From NCBI GenBank assembly GCA_958445065.1, contig CAUCQW010000001.1, positions 142,997 to 206,996 on the forward strand: a DNA stretch of 64,000 bases, read 5' to 3'. Positions 1 through 9,856 of this stretch are shown in pieces. Made by a program: the position numbers and the translations under genes. The stretch's first letter is position 1, and each line of letters begins with the position of its first letter. This DNA is from an uncultured Collinsella sp. (GTDB taxonomy: Bacteria > Actinomycetota > Coriobacteriia > Coriobacteriales > Coriobacteriaceae). The notes beneath the pieces were generated by a model. The model searched no databases. It saw only the letters and a program-made list of their open reading frames with translations, and was not told the DNA's origin.

Positions 1-372
1 GACGGCCTTCTTCAGGTGGCGGCTGAGGCCGTTGCCGTAGAAGATGTTGTCGCCGAGCACCAGCGCGCAAGGCTCGCCGGCGATGAACTCCTCGCCGATG
101 GTGAAGGCCTGGGCCAGGCCGTCGGGGCTCGGCTGCTCGGCGTAGGACAGGTTCACGCCGTAGCGCGAGCCGTCCCCGAGCAGGCGCTCGAAGTTGGGGA
201 GGTCCGTCGGCGTGGAGATGACCAGGATGTCCCGGATGCCCGCCAGCATGAGGGTGGACAGCGGGTAGTAGATCATGGGCTTGTCGTAGACCGGCAGCAG
301 CTGCTTGGAGGTCACGAGCGTGAGCGGGTACAGGCGGGTGCCGGACCCGCCGGCGAGGATGATGCCTTTCAT
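1..372 (-). CDS. rfbA: Glucose-1-phosphate thymidylyltransferase RfbA/RmlA, partial (C-terminal part lies outside the window)
   Basis: Reading the minus strand from the ATG at 370-372 gives 124 residues that run off the window edge. They open with the nucleotidyltransferase signature [16 protein letters not shown], followed by [18 protein letters not shown] and the LGDNIFYG motif. RmlA makes dTDP-glucose from dTTP and glucose-1-phosphate, the first step of dTDP-rhamnose synthesis in the cytoplasm. The conserved N-terminal half is intact, so the family call is firm. The neighbouring glycosyltransferases fit a role in supplying rhamnose for a surface polysaccharide. The gene is GC-rich, unlike the AT-richer DNA that follows it. 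Confidence 0.93.
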   Translation of the reverse strand, partial: MKGIILAGGSGTRLYPLTLVTSKQLLPVYDKPMIYYPLSTLMLAGIRDILVISTPTDLPNFERLLGDGSRYGVNLSYAEQPSPDGLAQAFTIGEEFIAGEPCALVLGDNIFYGNGLSRHLKKAV

Positions 373-528
373 AAAAATCCTCTCGATTGACAATCGTTGA
401 GCAAAAGCCGCTGATTACAGATGCATAGTTAATTAAATTATACGCACCGGCAGCAACCTCCCCGTCTTCTTATTTAAATCGGACAGCAGAAACACGCAAC
501 TCTTTCTGCATTTCTAGCGAGGCAACAA

Positions 529-3000
529 ATGAAAAAGTACAATGAGCAGTGTCCAACAAACGAAAGGCAAACAATGCGAGTCGAAACAACCGGAGTATGC
601 AGAGGAAACTGGAAAATCTACCAGCAGCTTAAGATTGAAGGCATCCATAAAGGCTCCAGCGTAACAGCCCAGGCGGCTACAGACGATAACCGCCGCTCAC
701 CTTTATCCCTCCTAAAATTCCGGGACAATAGTTGTGACTCGAACTCATACGTCCTTGTAGTCCCCGATCCCGATGCTCGCACCATCAAAATTGAGTTTAG
801 CGAAATCGGCCAAGACGGTCGCACCCTGAGCAGCGACTCCCTTTCGCTCAATTGCAAGAACATCAAATGGGAGTCGCGCCTTAACTACAAAATTAAACCT
901 GACATGTGCAGCAAACTCCGAAACTACGATGACGTTTCAGAGTTTGACATGGCAACGATTGATTTCTGGCAGTGCATCGAAGATTCAAGCGACTATATCC
1001 TTAGGTGCACGGTGAGAACTCCTTATCGTAGCGACTCGCAAATCAAACTTCGTTGTTTCGATCGAACCCTTAATGAAGTTAATTTGAGCATCGTCAATTT
1101 CGGCTCGAATGTAACAAGCGTTGGATTTACGTCTGAGAAAAAGCAGCTTGAAACGCAGCTCTCAATTCGAATGCCAAAGGCGTTCGATCGTTACTACTTT
1201 ATTATTGACGATCAAAATCACCCATCATTCAGTGCATTCGACTGCTTAACACCCGATAAGCTAGGCTTGCTTCTTGAGGAGACCAACTTTCTCTTTACCC
1301 ATGCGCAGTTTGACCCTGAATACCCCGAATGGTTCACGGATCATAAGGCAACTATCGGCGCTCTGGAGAAGCAGAGAAAAATCGTCTTCAACAGCGCTCC
1401 GAAGTTCAGCATTATTGTCCCTCTATACAACACACCCATTTCGTTCTTTAACGATATGGCCGAATCCGTAAAAAACCAGTCTTATGCAAACTGGGAGCTC
1501 ATCCTAGTTAATGCAAGTCCTGACAATCAGGAACTAAAGGCTCGCGTTGAGCAGGAGACGGCCCACGACAACAGAATTAAATCAATTAACCTTACCGAGA
1601 ATAAGGGCATTTCCGAAAACACAAACGCCGGCGTTGCCATCGCTTCGGGTGATTTCGTTAGCTTCTTTGACCATGACGATATTCTTGAACCGGACTTGTT
1701 GTTCTCATATGCCGAGGCAATTGAAAACAATGATGACGTCGATCTTCTTTATTGTGATGAAGATAAACTCATGCCCGATGGAATGCTAGCGCAGCCGTTC
1801 TTTAAGCCGGATTTCAATATCGATCTGCTCAGAAACAATAACTATATCTGCCATATGCTTACCATCCGTAAGTCTCTGCTTGACACTCTAGAACCGAACA
1901 CGAAAGAGTTCGATGGAGCACAGGATCATAATCTGACTCTCCACGCCGTGGAAAAGGCAAGGAAAGTTCATCATGTTGCAAAGGTTCTATATCACTGGCG
2001 CCTAAGCGAGACCTCCACCGCAGCAAATGCCGATAGCAAGCCGTATGCCACTATCGCAGGTATCAAAGCGGTCCAGAGTCATTTGGACAGGCTTGGGCTC
2101 AATGCGAAGGTCGAACAAGCGCGTCGTCCCTTTACATATAAAGTAACCTACGCTGTGCCAGATTCCCATCCACTCGTGTCAATTATCATTCCAACTAAAG
2201 ACCACGCCAACATTCTGGACAACTGCATTAAGTCAATTGTTGAGAAATCAACGTACGACAATTTCGAGCTTGTCATAATCGAAAACAACAGCACAGAAAA
2301 GGAGACGTTCGATTATTACGATAAGTTGCAAGCAAAATATCCTGACATCGTTCGTCTTGTAACTTGGAAGCACGAATTCAATTTCTCCAAGCTCATGAAC
2401 TTTGGCGTTGCTCACGCCAAGGGCGACTATCTCTTGCTGTTGAATAACGATACTGAGGTAATTACGCCCAATTGGATTGAGACTATGCTTGGCATCTGCG
2501 CACGTGAGGATGTTGGCGCAGTTGGTGCAAAACTCTACTATCCCGACAACACCATCCAGCACGCGGGCTTATGCGTCACTGGTGGCGTGGCAGGACATCT
2601 TTGCCAAAGCATGCCAAGGGATAACTGGGGCTACTTTGCACTCAACGATGCACAACAAGACTTCAGCGCCGTCACCGCAGCTTGCATAATGACCAAGCGT
2701 GATGAATATGAGAAAGTCGGAGGTTTCACGGAAGAGCTTCAAGTTGCATTTAATGACGTTGACTTTTGCTTAAAGCTACGCGAGATCAACGACCTAATTG
2801 TATACACACCCGAAGTCGAGCTCTATCACTACGAGTCGATTTCTAGAGGCGTTGAAAACAATACGGAGAAGCAGATTCGCTTCCACAAAGAGGTCGCGTA
2901 CATGAATTATCGATGGGCTAAGTATTACGTCAAAGGCGATCCTTATATGAATCCAAACTTCACCGTCGGGGAACCCGCGAATCGTTATTATCATTTATAG
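529..3000 (+). CDS. Large glycosyltransferase with two GT2 domains
   Basis: The product is 823 residues. Residues 1-280 form a beta-rich N-terminal region without a recognised catalytic motif. Two GT-A folds follow. The first starts near residue 285 (FSIIVPLYNTPI) and has the acidic motif FFDHDDILEPD. The second starts near residue 545 (PLVSIIIPTKDH) and has LLLNNDTEV. This layout is typical of rhamnan or O-antigen-type polymerising glycosyltransferases that add sugars to a lipid-linked chain at the cytoplasmic membrane face. The ATG at 529 has a weak GAGG about 8 nt upstream; an ATG at 574 is an alternative. It diverges from rfbA, and a paralogue with the same layout lies at 27532-30018 on the other strand. 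Donor and acceptor sugars cannot be read from the sequence. Confidence 0.85.
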   Translation: MKKYNEQCPTNERQTMRVETTGVCRGNWKIYQQLKIEGIHKGSSVTAQAATDDNRRSPLSLLKFRDNSCDSNSYVLVVPDPDARTIKIEFSEIGQDGRTLSSDSLSLNCKNIKWESRLNYKIKPDMCSKLRNYDDVSEFDMATIDFWQCIEDSSDYILRCTVRTPYRSDSQIKLRCFDRTLNEVNLSIVNFGSNVTSVGFTSEKKQLETQLSIRMPKAFDRYYFIIDDQNHPSFSAFDCLTPDKLGLLLEETNFLFTHAQFDPEYPEWFTDHKATIGALEKQRKIVFNSAPKFSIIVPLYNTPISFFNDMAESVKNQSYANWELILVNASPDNQELKARVEQETAHDNRIKSINLTENKGISENTNAGVAIASGDFVSFFDHDDILEPDLLFSYAEAIENNDDVDLLYCDEDKLMPDGMLAQPFFKPDFNIDLLRNNNYICHMLTIRKSLLDTLEPNTKEFDGAQDHNLTLHAVEKARKVHHVAKVLYHWRLSETSTAANADSKPYATIAGIKAVQSHLDRLGLNAKVEQARRPFTYKVTYAVPDSHPLVSIIIPTKDHANILDNCIKSIVEKSTYDNFELVIIENNSTEKETFDYYDKLQAKYPDIVRLVTWKHEFNFSKLMNFGVAHAKGDYLLLLNNDTEVITPNWIETMLGICAREDVGAVGAKLYYPDNTIQHAGLCVTGGVAGHLCQSMPRDNWGYFALNDAQQDFSAVTAACIMTKRDEYEKVGGFTEELQVAFNDVDFCLKLREINDLIVYTPEVELYHYESISRGVENNTEKQIRFHKEVAYMNYRWAKYYVKGDPYMNPNFTVGEPANRYYHL

Positions 3001-3067
3001 ATAATGAGTATTTACTCATTTGGGCGCTGTTGAATATCGCGAAACTGCGCCGTCGATATCGCGCTTG

Positions 3068-3102
3068 GGCACCGGGCCCGACATGGGCTCCGGTGCCGTT
3101 TT
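3068..3102 (+). terminator. Probable intrinsic terminator after the two-domain GT2 gene
   Basis: GGCACCGG (3068-3075) pairs with CCGGTGCC (3090-3097), with further inner GCCC/GGGC pairing, and GTTTT follows. It lies about 70 nt after the stop of the gene ending at 3000. The T run is short, so efficiency is uncertain. Confidence 0.5.
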
Positions 3103-3233
3103 GCTACCTGCGGTCCGCCCCGCGGCACGGCCTCATGTTGGCCTCTCGCATGCCAACCCAGCGCTCGGTCAAAGTCTCTGCTTGGCTTGGAAAAGCATAG
3201 CTTTCGGGGACCCTGCGGCGTCCGAATCATCGC

Positions 3234-3259
3234 CTGCTATCTAAACTGTTAGATAGCAG
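3234..3259. repeat. Perfect inverted repeat (11-bp arms)
   Basis: CTGCTATCTAA at 3234-3244 is the exact reverse complement of TTAGATAGCAG at 3249-3259, with a 4-nt loop. Six A residues follow on the plus strand. It lies just downstream of the minus-strand DUF2142 gene, so it may stabilise or end that transcript, although no T run follows the hairpin in that direction. Confidence 0.5.
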
Positions 3260-3287
3260 AAAAAACCCGAGAGCATTACGCAAAGGC

Positions 3288-4826
3288 CTACACACAGGAT
3301 GCAATACTAATAAAACGAATAAGATATAAACAATTCATCACGCACATGCCAAAAGAGACGGCAGAAAGCGAAGATGAGTTGAATTTAAACAAGCGCGTTC
3401 TCGACCCAAACAACAAAGCTGGTAGAACAGGAAGAAAATATCGTCCTTGAACACCCTGTATTACATTCTCGTAATTGAACGTCCAGCCCAACCACATAGA
3501 TACAATGGAACCAAGGGCAGCCAAAGCAAAAGCGATAATAAACAGAATGGAACAAATGGGGCTGAGAAAAGAGGGCTCATCTTCGGAATCCAAACAACAA
3601 ATAAACCCAAACAACAAATAAGGAATCATAAAAAAGGCTGGAAACTGCAAGTTTTTCTGGAGCCATCCAAGCGAATAACCTAAGGTGGATCCCCAATAGA
3701 AATCTCCTAGGGAATCTAATGTCCTAAAAAAGACCTCGAAGCTATTCTTTGGATGCATGATGATGTCACTGAGCGTATAAAACCGCCCGATCTCTTGGCC
3801 ACGAGAGGCATCTGAAGACTGAGACACCAATGTACTCATTGATGCTATGCGCAGCACTAGAACGGAGGCCATAACAGCAAAGATCAGTATGCACTTACCG
3901 ATACGTCCGACTTTCACATCTTGGAACTGCGAAAGGGGCACAAGCAAACCAAGTAATATCATCCCAGAATAAACAACCTTACACGGAGCCAAAAACGCCG
4001 AAATAATTAAATAAATGACGATTTCTTTACAACCTATTGATTTCTGCTCTCCAAAAAAACCGCGCATTAGACAAGCGAATACTAAAAGCGAGTACGCAAT
4101 AATTCCTGAATCATAAGAGTATGAAGCAGCCAAGTGAAGCGTCATAGGCAGAAGCGAAACAAAAACAATAACCGATTTGCCCTTAGGTGCAATCCTGTAT
4201 GCCTGGAACGCACAAAAGCAAAAAACCAGAGCCGAACCAATGCGCCCCATATAGAACACAGGATAGGCACCAAGTCCGAAAAACAGACCGATTTGCAGCC
4301 CAACGATAGATCCTATTTTCGCAGAAACGTTCTCACTACTGACGCTAAATGAGAACTCATTGAATGGAGTCCACTTCCCATTCTCAAACAGAGCATAATT
4401 CTGAATAATCGAATCAAATGAAGAGGAGTCAATGGCGTTACTCTGGCGACCCTTATAAAGGGAAAGATCGATATCCCGTACTAGAAAACCACCATCATTT
4501 GTCACATGCGCATTGAATGGAAGACTATCAACCATCCAATAAGTTGAAAAAAAATGATGGCCTTCATCCGGAACCGTAAACGGAGGAAAGATAAAGATAA
4601 AAATAATTAGAAATGCTATAAGCAGCGCCAAGAATACCCATTCACTTTTAAGACGATGGTACACCTTAGCATATGCAGCGCAAAGGCCAAGAATTAGAAT
4701 CAACGAGATGGTAATTGTAAGCAGTACAAGTAATCTCGGATTATTTAGATACCAATAGACTGAATAGAATGCGAAAAAAACGGCAAACAAAACAAATAAA
4801 GGCTTACATCTTATGGAACTTGTCAT
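3288..4826 (-). CDS. DUF2142-type multi-pass membrane protein
   Basis: The product is 512 residues with about ten to twelve hydrophobic segments. A PPFTVPDEGHHF motif follows the second or third membrane segment; the proline-PDE-His pattern is characteristic of the DUF2142 family of predicted membrane glycosyltransferase-like proteins found in polysaccharide loci. The ATG at 4826 has AAGGA five bases upstream and is preferred to an in-frame TTG at 4862. Codon use is AT-rich compared with the suf region. The family has no firmly assigned reaction, but the acidic-His motif after early membrane helices resembles lipid-linked-sugar GT-C enzymes, so a role in glycan transfer outside the membrane is a reasonable inference. 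Confidence 0.75.
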   Translation of the reverse strand: MTSSIRCKPLFVLFAVFFAFYSVYWYLNNPRLLVLLTITISLILILGLCAAYAKVYHRLKSEWVFLALLIAFLIIFIFIFPPFTVPDEGHHFFSTYWMVDSLPFNAHVTNDGGFLVRDIDLSLYKGRQSNAIDSSSFDSIIQNYALFENGKWTPFNEFSFSVSSENVSAKIGSIVGLQIGLFFGLGAYPVFYMGRIGSALVFCFCAFQAYRIAPKGKSVIVFVSLLPMTLHLAASYSYDSGIIAYSLLVFACLMRGFFGEQKSIGCKEIVIYLIISAFLAPCKVVYSGMILLGLLVPLSQFQDVKVGRIGKCILIFAVMASVLVLRIASMSTLVSQSSDASRGQEIGRFYTLSDIIMHPKNSFEVFFRTLDSLGDFYWGSTLGYSLGWLQKNLQFPAFFMIPYLLFGFICCLDSEDEPSFLSPICSILFIIAFALAALGSIVSMWLGWTFNYENVIQGVQGRYFLPVLPALLFGSRTRLFKFNSSSLSAVSFGMCVMNCLYLIRFISIASCV

Positions 4827-4995
4827 AAAAATCCTTATAATCGAGAAACTAATAGAACGCAATTAAAAATACTGGTATCAGTATACTAGCAAGCACATTG
4901 GCATCCAAAAAGAATGGCGGAATTCAATCTCATGGATCGCGCCGAAAATGTTGGTGCAAGGGTGACCCCTTAGTGCCCGTTTAACGAAAAACGGC

Positions 4996-5049
4996 CTTCG
5001 TCCCGGAACCAGAAATCACCACAACAACAGGTTCCGGGAAAAGACGAAG
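4996..5049. repeat. Interrupted inverted repeat upstream of the IS256 remnant
   Basis: CTTCGTCCCGGAACC (4996-5010) pairs with GGTTCCGGG (5030-5038) and, after an AAAA interruption, GACGAAG (5043-5049). It sits immediately upstream of the transposase remnant and could be part of that element's terminal structure. The true end of the element was not resolved. Confidence 0.45.
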
Positions 5050-5064
5050 ATCGCTATGTAAATC

Positions 5065-5565
5065 TTGTCAGACCCGGCGCCGGACATACTCGCCATGCCC
5101 CGTTTCAGCGACGGCGCCATCGACATGCGGGAGCTGCTCCCCAGACTCGCCAAACAGGTCGTGAACGCCGCGATGGACGCCGAGGCCGACCAGCTGAGCG
5201 GTGGCGGGGCGAACAGCCGAAACGGCTACCGCGAGAGGTCGCTCGCACCTGCGCCGGCACGCTGACGCTGCGCATCCCGAAGCTCCGCTCCGGCAGCTTC
5301 TTCCCGGACGACGTGATCGAGCGCCACCGGCGCGTGGACCGCGCCCTCGTTGCCGCCGTCGCCGAGATGTACGCCACCGGCACGAGCACCCGCAAGGTGC
5401 AGAGGGTAGCCGAGAAGATAGGCGTCTCCAGGCTCTCGAAGGACCAGGTGAGCGCCATCGCCTCGAGCCTGGACCAGGCATCGAGGATCTGTACGGAAGG
5501 CCGCTCGAGGGCTCGCCAGTGCCCTACGTCTGGCTCGACGCGACCTACGTCAAGGAGCCCACTCT
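5065..5565 (+). pseudogene. Broken IS256/Mutator-type transposase fragment
   Basis: Three reading frames must be joined to recover the family. Residues like LLPRLAKQVVNAAMDAEADQ and NSRNGYRERSL are in the frame starting at 5065. Then TLTLRIPKLRSGSFFPDD and MYATGTSTRKVQRVAEKIG lie in another frame (about 5260-5475). VPYVWLDATYVKE then lies in a third frame (about 5515-5560). These are the N-terminal and central blocks of Mutator-type transposases, including the first catalytic Asp region (WLDATY). The match stops abruptly, so the C-terminal half with the other catalytic acids is missing. At least two frameshifts plus truncation make it non-functional. It marks past IS activity inside the glycan region. 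Confidence 0.82.
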
Positions 5566-6103
5566 TCTTCGAGATTATTTTCCGCAAGATAGCCAAAGCA
5601 ATATCATTCCAAAGGCGTATTTAAAACCCAGCCCCACTGGGGCGTAGCGGTAGTGTGGTAGTAGTTCAGCCATCAGGCCAGTGATATCGTCCTAATAAAT
5701 TTAACGGGTTAAAGGGCTAGCAAAAACCGATACATCATCTGCATTATGCATTACAAAATGATGCGTAACTACACACCACATCGAAATTAACCCAAATGGC
5801 TCGATAATGGAATTACGCTCTTTTGTAATGGAGTCCTCCGGCTGATTCTATTATCTGTTCTACATTATTAATACAAAACTATTCGACCACGACATAACAG
5901 CTGAAACAACATTGCAGCCGGAGCAGGGATATCGCCTCCATTGACAAGCAAATGGCAACCCGCGATGAGAATCATCGGATTTGGTACCGATCCAGACCTC
6001 AGCAAAGGGTATAAGCAACGTTTGTATAAGGCAGATTTCCACTTTCCTCAACTAGCAACATTGAAGAACTAAAAGTAAACTGAATCAAATAATTGTATCA
6101 AGC
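5566..6103. other. Gene-free AT-rich stretch
   Basis: No open frame here has a recognisable domain or a convincing ribosome binding site. The DNA is AT-rich and lies between the transposase remnant and the end of the DUF2304 gene. It is probably decayed sequence left by insertion events. Confidence 0.5.
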
Positions 6104-6460
6104 TCAGTCATAATAATCCAACCGATTCTCAAGCTCTTTTTCGAGCAAGGCAATCCTTTGTGTAAGGCTTTTGATTGCCAAAACATGACGGCTCACCGCA
6201 ACGCTAAGGGATAGAGAGATTGCAAGCAACAGCACAATTGCACCCAGGAAGAGGAAATTGGCCGGGTTAACAAACCCAATAGCCGTGGAGCAATAAAAAA
6301 TAAGCTGAGGGAATAAATCACAAAGCAAGGCCGCCATGCACATTAAAATCCAAAGCAAAGAATACTTAAGAAGCATCTTTCCTTTGGATACGAGTCGAAG
6401 AACATAAACGAGGAACCCACCAAAAAAGATGGCTGCCCCAATCCTTAGAAAAAAATTCAT
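6104..6460 (-). CDS. DUF2304 family small membrane protein
   Basis: The product is 118 residues with three hydrophobic segments (about 4-25, 32-52 and 65-90) and a charged coiled C-terminus (SLTQRIALLEKELENRL). This is the size and layout of DUF2304 proteins, which usually sit beside a polyprenyl-phosphate glycosyltransferase. Here the ATG overlaps the TAA of the preceding GT2 gene (TAATG), indicating translational coupling. By that association it probably assists the GT2 enzyme at the membrane, but no reaction is established for the family. Confidence 0.78.
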   Translation of the reverse strand: MNFFLRIGAAIFFGGFLVYVLRLVSKGKMLLKYSLLWILMCMAALLCDLFPQLIFYCSTAIGFVNPANFLFLGAIVLLLAISLSLSVAVSRHVLAIKSLTQRIALLEKELENRLDYYD

Positions 6461-7206
6461 TATTGGTCTCCCCTATGGATCCAACACACAAGGACAATAG
6501 CAAGCGTAACTTTAATCATGTAGTAGACGGAAGAGAGAACCCCAATGGATGAACGCCCGCCCTGGCGCTCATTCATCTTTACAGGTGCCTCCATAACGGG
6601 GAGACCAAGCTTCATAGCCAAAGCTATCGATTCCGGCTCCGGATAATCATCAGGATAGCTCTTGCAGAATAAGTCGATGGCGTCTTTATTGCAGGCTCTA
6701 AAGCCAGAAGTGGGATCGGTGACCGCCTTACCTGTAAGCAACTTAAGCAAAAAAGAGAGCCACCTGATTCCAACACGACGCATAAAGGTTGATTGGAAAC
6801 CGTCGGTCTCGACCAAGAATCGAGAGCCTATCGCCAGACTCGCCCCACCCTCAATCAGCTTAACAAGCTCAGGTATATAAGAAGGATCATGTTGGCCATC
6901 GCCGTCAACCTGAATGTCAATATCATAGCCAAATCTCTGAGCATACTTATGCCCCGCCTGGACCGCCCCACCGATACCAAGGTTCTGTGGGAGATCCAAT
7001 ATGTTGACATCATGCTCTCGACAAAGCCTAAGTGTCCCATCCTGTGAGCCGTCGTTAATTACGACATAGTCATATCCAGCAGCCTTAATAGAAGCAACGG
7101 TATTGAGAATGCATTCCTGCTCGTTATAAGCGGGAATAATTACCAGAACACGCGGATATCCTTTTGAATCTTTTGTTAAAGCAAATGACAATCGAGTTTC
7201 ATCCAT
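6460..7206 (-). CDS. GT2 polyprenyl-phosphate glycosyltransferase (dolichyl-phosphate mannosyltransferase-like)
   Basis: The product is about 248 residues from the ATG at 7206. The GT-A fold opens with RVLVIIPAYNEQE, carries the VINDGSQDGT nucleotide-binding loop and the QVDGDGQHDP acidic motif, and continues with IGSRF and DPTSGFRACN, all typical of DPM1/GtrB-like enzymes. These charge undecaprenyl phosphate with a sugar at the inner membrane face. No C-terminal membrane helices are present; the coupled DUF2304 protein may supply them. A GTG at 7269 would add 21 residues, but the conserved start of the fold makes 7206 more likely. The Shine-Dalgarno signal is weak. Confidence 0.83.
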   Translation of the reverse strand: MDETRLSFALTKDSKGYPRVLVIIPAYNEQECILNTVASIKAAGYDYVVINDGSQDGTLRLCREHDVNILDLPQNLGIGGAVQAGHKYAQRFGYDIDIQVDGDGQHDPSYIPELVKLIEGGASLAIGSRFLVETDGFQSTFMRRVGIRWLSFLLKLLTGKAVTDPTSGFRACNKDAIDLFCKSYPDDYPEPESIALAMKLGLPVMEAPVKMNERQGGRSSIGVLSSVYYMIKVTLAIVLVCWIHRGDQ

Positions 7207-7812
7207 TCCAAATAATAGTTGGCCCTTAGCGACGCTCGAAGAAAATGCGGCCCTTACAGTCCAACGCACTGTCTAGTAATGAATAAAGTTTACAGCATCC
7301 GGACTAACCATCGCGAAGTTACATCTCAAGCTTGGATATTTAGTTTGCACGGCTGGCATACAGCTGACGTTCACCCGGAGCCCCCATCTGCCATCGCGAG
7401 ATACAAATCCGCTGCGGCTCTCGCCCAATTGCGCGGTGCATAAGACTTCGACGCCATTCTAATCGGACAAAACTGCTCCAACTATCCCCCCCCATCCCAA
7501 CGATAGCCTTAATCTTTGGCACTAGCTTAAGGAAACGCGGTCTGGGTTGATACAGGCGAGGCCAACATGCAGCAGCGACGCGACGCCGGACGCTAGCAAT
7601 AAATAGGCGCCGAGACCCATGTCGGCCCAAAAGCCAGGCGCAATAACAGCGGCGTGCTTCTTGATATTCAGCGGTGCTCAAGCGAGCAAATATTCATGAA
7701 ATAGGAGGAATCGACAATACCAAAATCGGCACTTATATCCAACTTCACGCAAAAGCCGAACAAAAGCCCTTGATTATCAACTTCATCCGAACAAAAGCCA
7801 GCCAAGTATCAC
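7207..7812. other. Intergenic stretch without a supported gene
   Basis: A 113-codon minus-strand frame (7340-7681) is open here, but it has no recognisable motif, an Arg/Trp-rich composition and no clear ribosome binding site. Local base composition shifts, becoming GC-richer around 7360-7640, which suggests decayed inserted DNA. I do not support a gene. Confidence 0.45.
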
Positions 7813-8958
7813 TTAGCAAATACAAAACGCCTTCTCGACATCCATAGCAGTGGCATCCCAGTTATATCGATTTTCAACAAGCGCCCTAGAGTTTCGAGAC
7901 TGAAGAGAAAGCAGCTTTCGATCATCAAAAAGCCTGCATAATGCCGAAACCACCTCATCAGATGCCATGGACCGAATTATTGTGCCGTAGCTATCATCTA
8001 AGATAAGCTCGCGTGCCCCGCCCACGTCTGTTACCACTGCAGGCGTTCCGCAGGCTGAAGCTTCAAGAAGTACCGTTGAAAAGCCTTCGGAACGAGTTGG
8101 AAGACAAAGCACATCTGCTTGCTGGAGTAAGGAGGAAATATCCTCTGTGTTACATCTCCCAAGCCAAAACAAGTTAGACGAACAAGCTTCCTTGACCTCA
8201 TTAGCCAGCGGACCATCCCCTGCAAGAACAAAACAAATATCACGCTTGGTAATATCTTTTGTGCGAGCCGCCTCAATAATTGAATAAATTCCCTTTTCAG
8301 GAATAAGCCGCCCGACAAAAGCTACAACCAAAGATGACTGAGGGATACCTAATTCAGATCGGAAATCTCTCCCCGAAGAAATACTCCTATAGAATGAGGC
8401 ATTGATTGAGTTTGAAATTACGCCTTTTGCAGTGATATTAAAGTGCTGAAGCCATTCAACACTTTTAGAAGAAATCCCATAGAAATCAGGTTCAAACGAC
8501 TTTACGCGATCAGTAATCCAATCTTCATATCGGCGAACAAAATAATCAAGAAATGGCTGATTGAAAGAGAGATACGCTGAGCCGTGGTCGAGAACAACAG
8601 CCTTAGCACTATGATCCGCAGCAAACTTCAGCCCTTCGAGCGAGAGAGGGAAAAGTCTCGTGTTTATCAGAACACCATTCCACTCATAATCATCAAGGGT
8701 TTGCAGGAGTCGGTAATAATCACTGGTTTTTTTGGGAAGAGGAAGTCTTCCATCAAGTAACGGAATGCAAGGAAGACGAATTACCTCCAGGCCGTTTTCG
8801 ACTGAATGACCGACTCCCACGCGCATCGAATCATTAGTAACGATAACCACCCTATCGCCGCGTGCAGTCAAGGCGTGAGCGAGACCATCGACAAAATTAC
8901 CAATTCCACTAAGTTGCGGGTGATAATGGTGAGTGAAAATACAAATAGAGGAGCTCAT
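7813..8958 (-). CDS. GT4 family glycosyltransferase
   Basis: The product is about 381 residues with two Rossmann halves of the GT-B fold. The N-terminal half starts SICIFTHHYHPQLSGIGNFV. The C-terminal half has FVGRLIPEKGI, VLAGDGPL and the donor-binding TRSEGFSTVLLEASACGTP with the conserved EGF-x7-E pattern. GT4 enzymes are retaining transferases using UDP- or GDP-sugars. The ATG at 8958 follows a GATGAGG signal at good spacing. It lies 33 nt downstream of licD in the same orientation, so it is probably in the same operon and builds the repeat unit that LicD decorates. Sugar specificity is not readable. Confidence 0.86.
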   Translation of the reverse strand: MSSSICIFTHHYHPQLSGIGNFVDGLAHALTARGDRVVIVTNDSMRVGVGHSVENGLEVIRLPCIPLLDGRLPLPKKTSDYYRLLQTLDDYEWNGVLINTRLFPLSLEGLKFAADHSAKAVVLDHGSAYLSFNQPFLDYFVRRYEDWITDRVKSFEPDFYGISSKSVEWLQHFNITAKGVISNSINASFYRSISSGRDFRSELGIPQSSLVVAFVGRLIPEKGIYSIIEAARTKDITKRDICFVLAGDGPLANEVKEACSSNLFWLGRCNTEDISSLLQQADVLCLPTRSEGFSTVLLEASACGTPAVVTDVGGARELILDDSYGTIIRSMASDEVVSALCRLFDDRKLLSLQSRNSRALVENRYNWDATAMDVEKAFCIC

Positions 8959-8991
8959 CACATAACCTCATCTGATATAGATGTCATATCC

Positions 8992-9852
8992 TTAATTCTG
9001 TGCCGTCCAGACTTCCCCATCTCCAAAGTCGAGCAAGAGCGGAAGATGGGTATGTCGATTATCCGGTGACGGTATTTTTTTCCAATCGCCATACATCGTT
9101 GTAAGATATTTATCCGTCATACGAGGAACAGGGAATTCACTGCCTTCGAAAACCGCACTGCTCAGAGGGAAAATCTCTGAAATAGGCACTGGCGCCATAT
9201 TCGGCCAGCTTAACGTCAGACAGTAATCAGAGACCTCACCCGTATTTGAGTCGGCAATACAGGAATCGAACAAATCCTGGTAAGAGCATGCGCCTCGAGA
9301 AACCAGTTGTTCCACCACGTGCATAGCAGAACAACCAATTTGCTCGAGTTGACCAAGGAACCCTTTATGAGGGACAACAATGGAAGAAGAATGATATAAA
9401 TAGGCTCTTTTCTGTGCAATTGATGCAGTTCGGACTTGCTTTGCACGAAGGCGTTTATCTGTATAGAGCTGGTCATATGGAAAGATGTCGACAAAAATGC
9501 CCATCGAACTGGAAGCCTCTCGAGCCTCTTGATTCTCGAAGCGAGTTCCATCGCGATACACCTTAGCAAACATCGCAGCATAGCCAGTAGTATTCCGCGA
9601 TGTATGGAGCGAATATCCTTCCGGTAACCCACCCTCGGCTAAAGAGCAAAAGCGGTCATAATCTGAACGCATCATTCCGATATCTATATCATCATCCCAA
9701 GGGATAAACCCCCTATGACGCATTGCTCCTAAACATGTTCCACCGTCAAGCCACCACCTGATGCCGTGCTTAGAGCAGAATGCGGCGACAACCTGAAGGA
9801 TATCCAATTCAGTGTTTTGAAGCTTTAATAGCGCGTGAGCTTTAGACATCAT
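8992..9852 (-). CDS. licD: LicD family phosphocholine (phospho-ligand) transferase
   Basis: The product is about 286 residues from the ATG at 9852 (an adjacent ATG at 9849 is equally possible). It carries the LicD/fukutin signature IRWWLDGGTCLGAMRHRG followed by FIPWDDDIDIGM, the predicted metal-binding aspartates of this nucleotidyltransferase-like fold. LicD proteins move phosphocholine from CDP-choline onto a cell-surface glycan. The start lies 5 nt after the flippase stop, so the two are cotranscribed. The CDP-choline would come from the LicC/LicA fusion at 16651-18423. Some LicD homologues transfer other phospho-ligands, but the lic genes nearby favour choline. Confidence 0.88.
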   Translation of the reverse strand: MMSKAHALLKLQNTELDILQVVAAFCSKHGIRWWLDGGTCLGAMRHRGFIPWDDDIDIGMMRSDYDRFCSLAEGGLPEGYSLHTSRNTTGYAAMFAKVYRDGTRFENQEAREASSSMGIFVDIFPYDQLYTDKRLRAKQVRTASIAQKRAYLYHSSSIVVPHKGFLGQLEQIGCSAMHVVEQLVSRGACSYQDLFDSCIADSNTGEVSDYCLTLSWPNMAPVPISEIFPLSSAVFEGSEFPVPRMTDKYLTTMYGDWKKIPSPDNRHTHLPLLLDFGDGEVWTAQN

Positions 9853-9856
9853 CGGC

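Noticed and set aside
7340..7681. 113-codon minus-strand open frame
   Set aside because: No ribosome binding site, odd Arg/Trp-rich composition, no recognisable motif.
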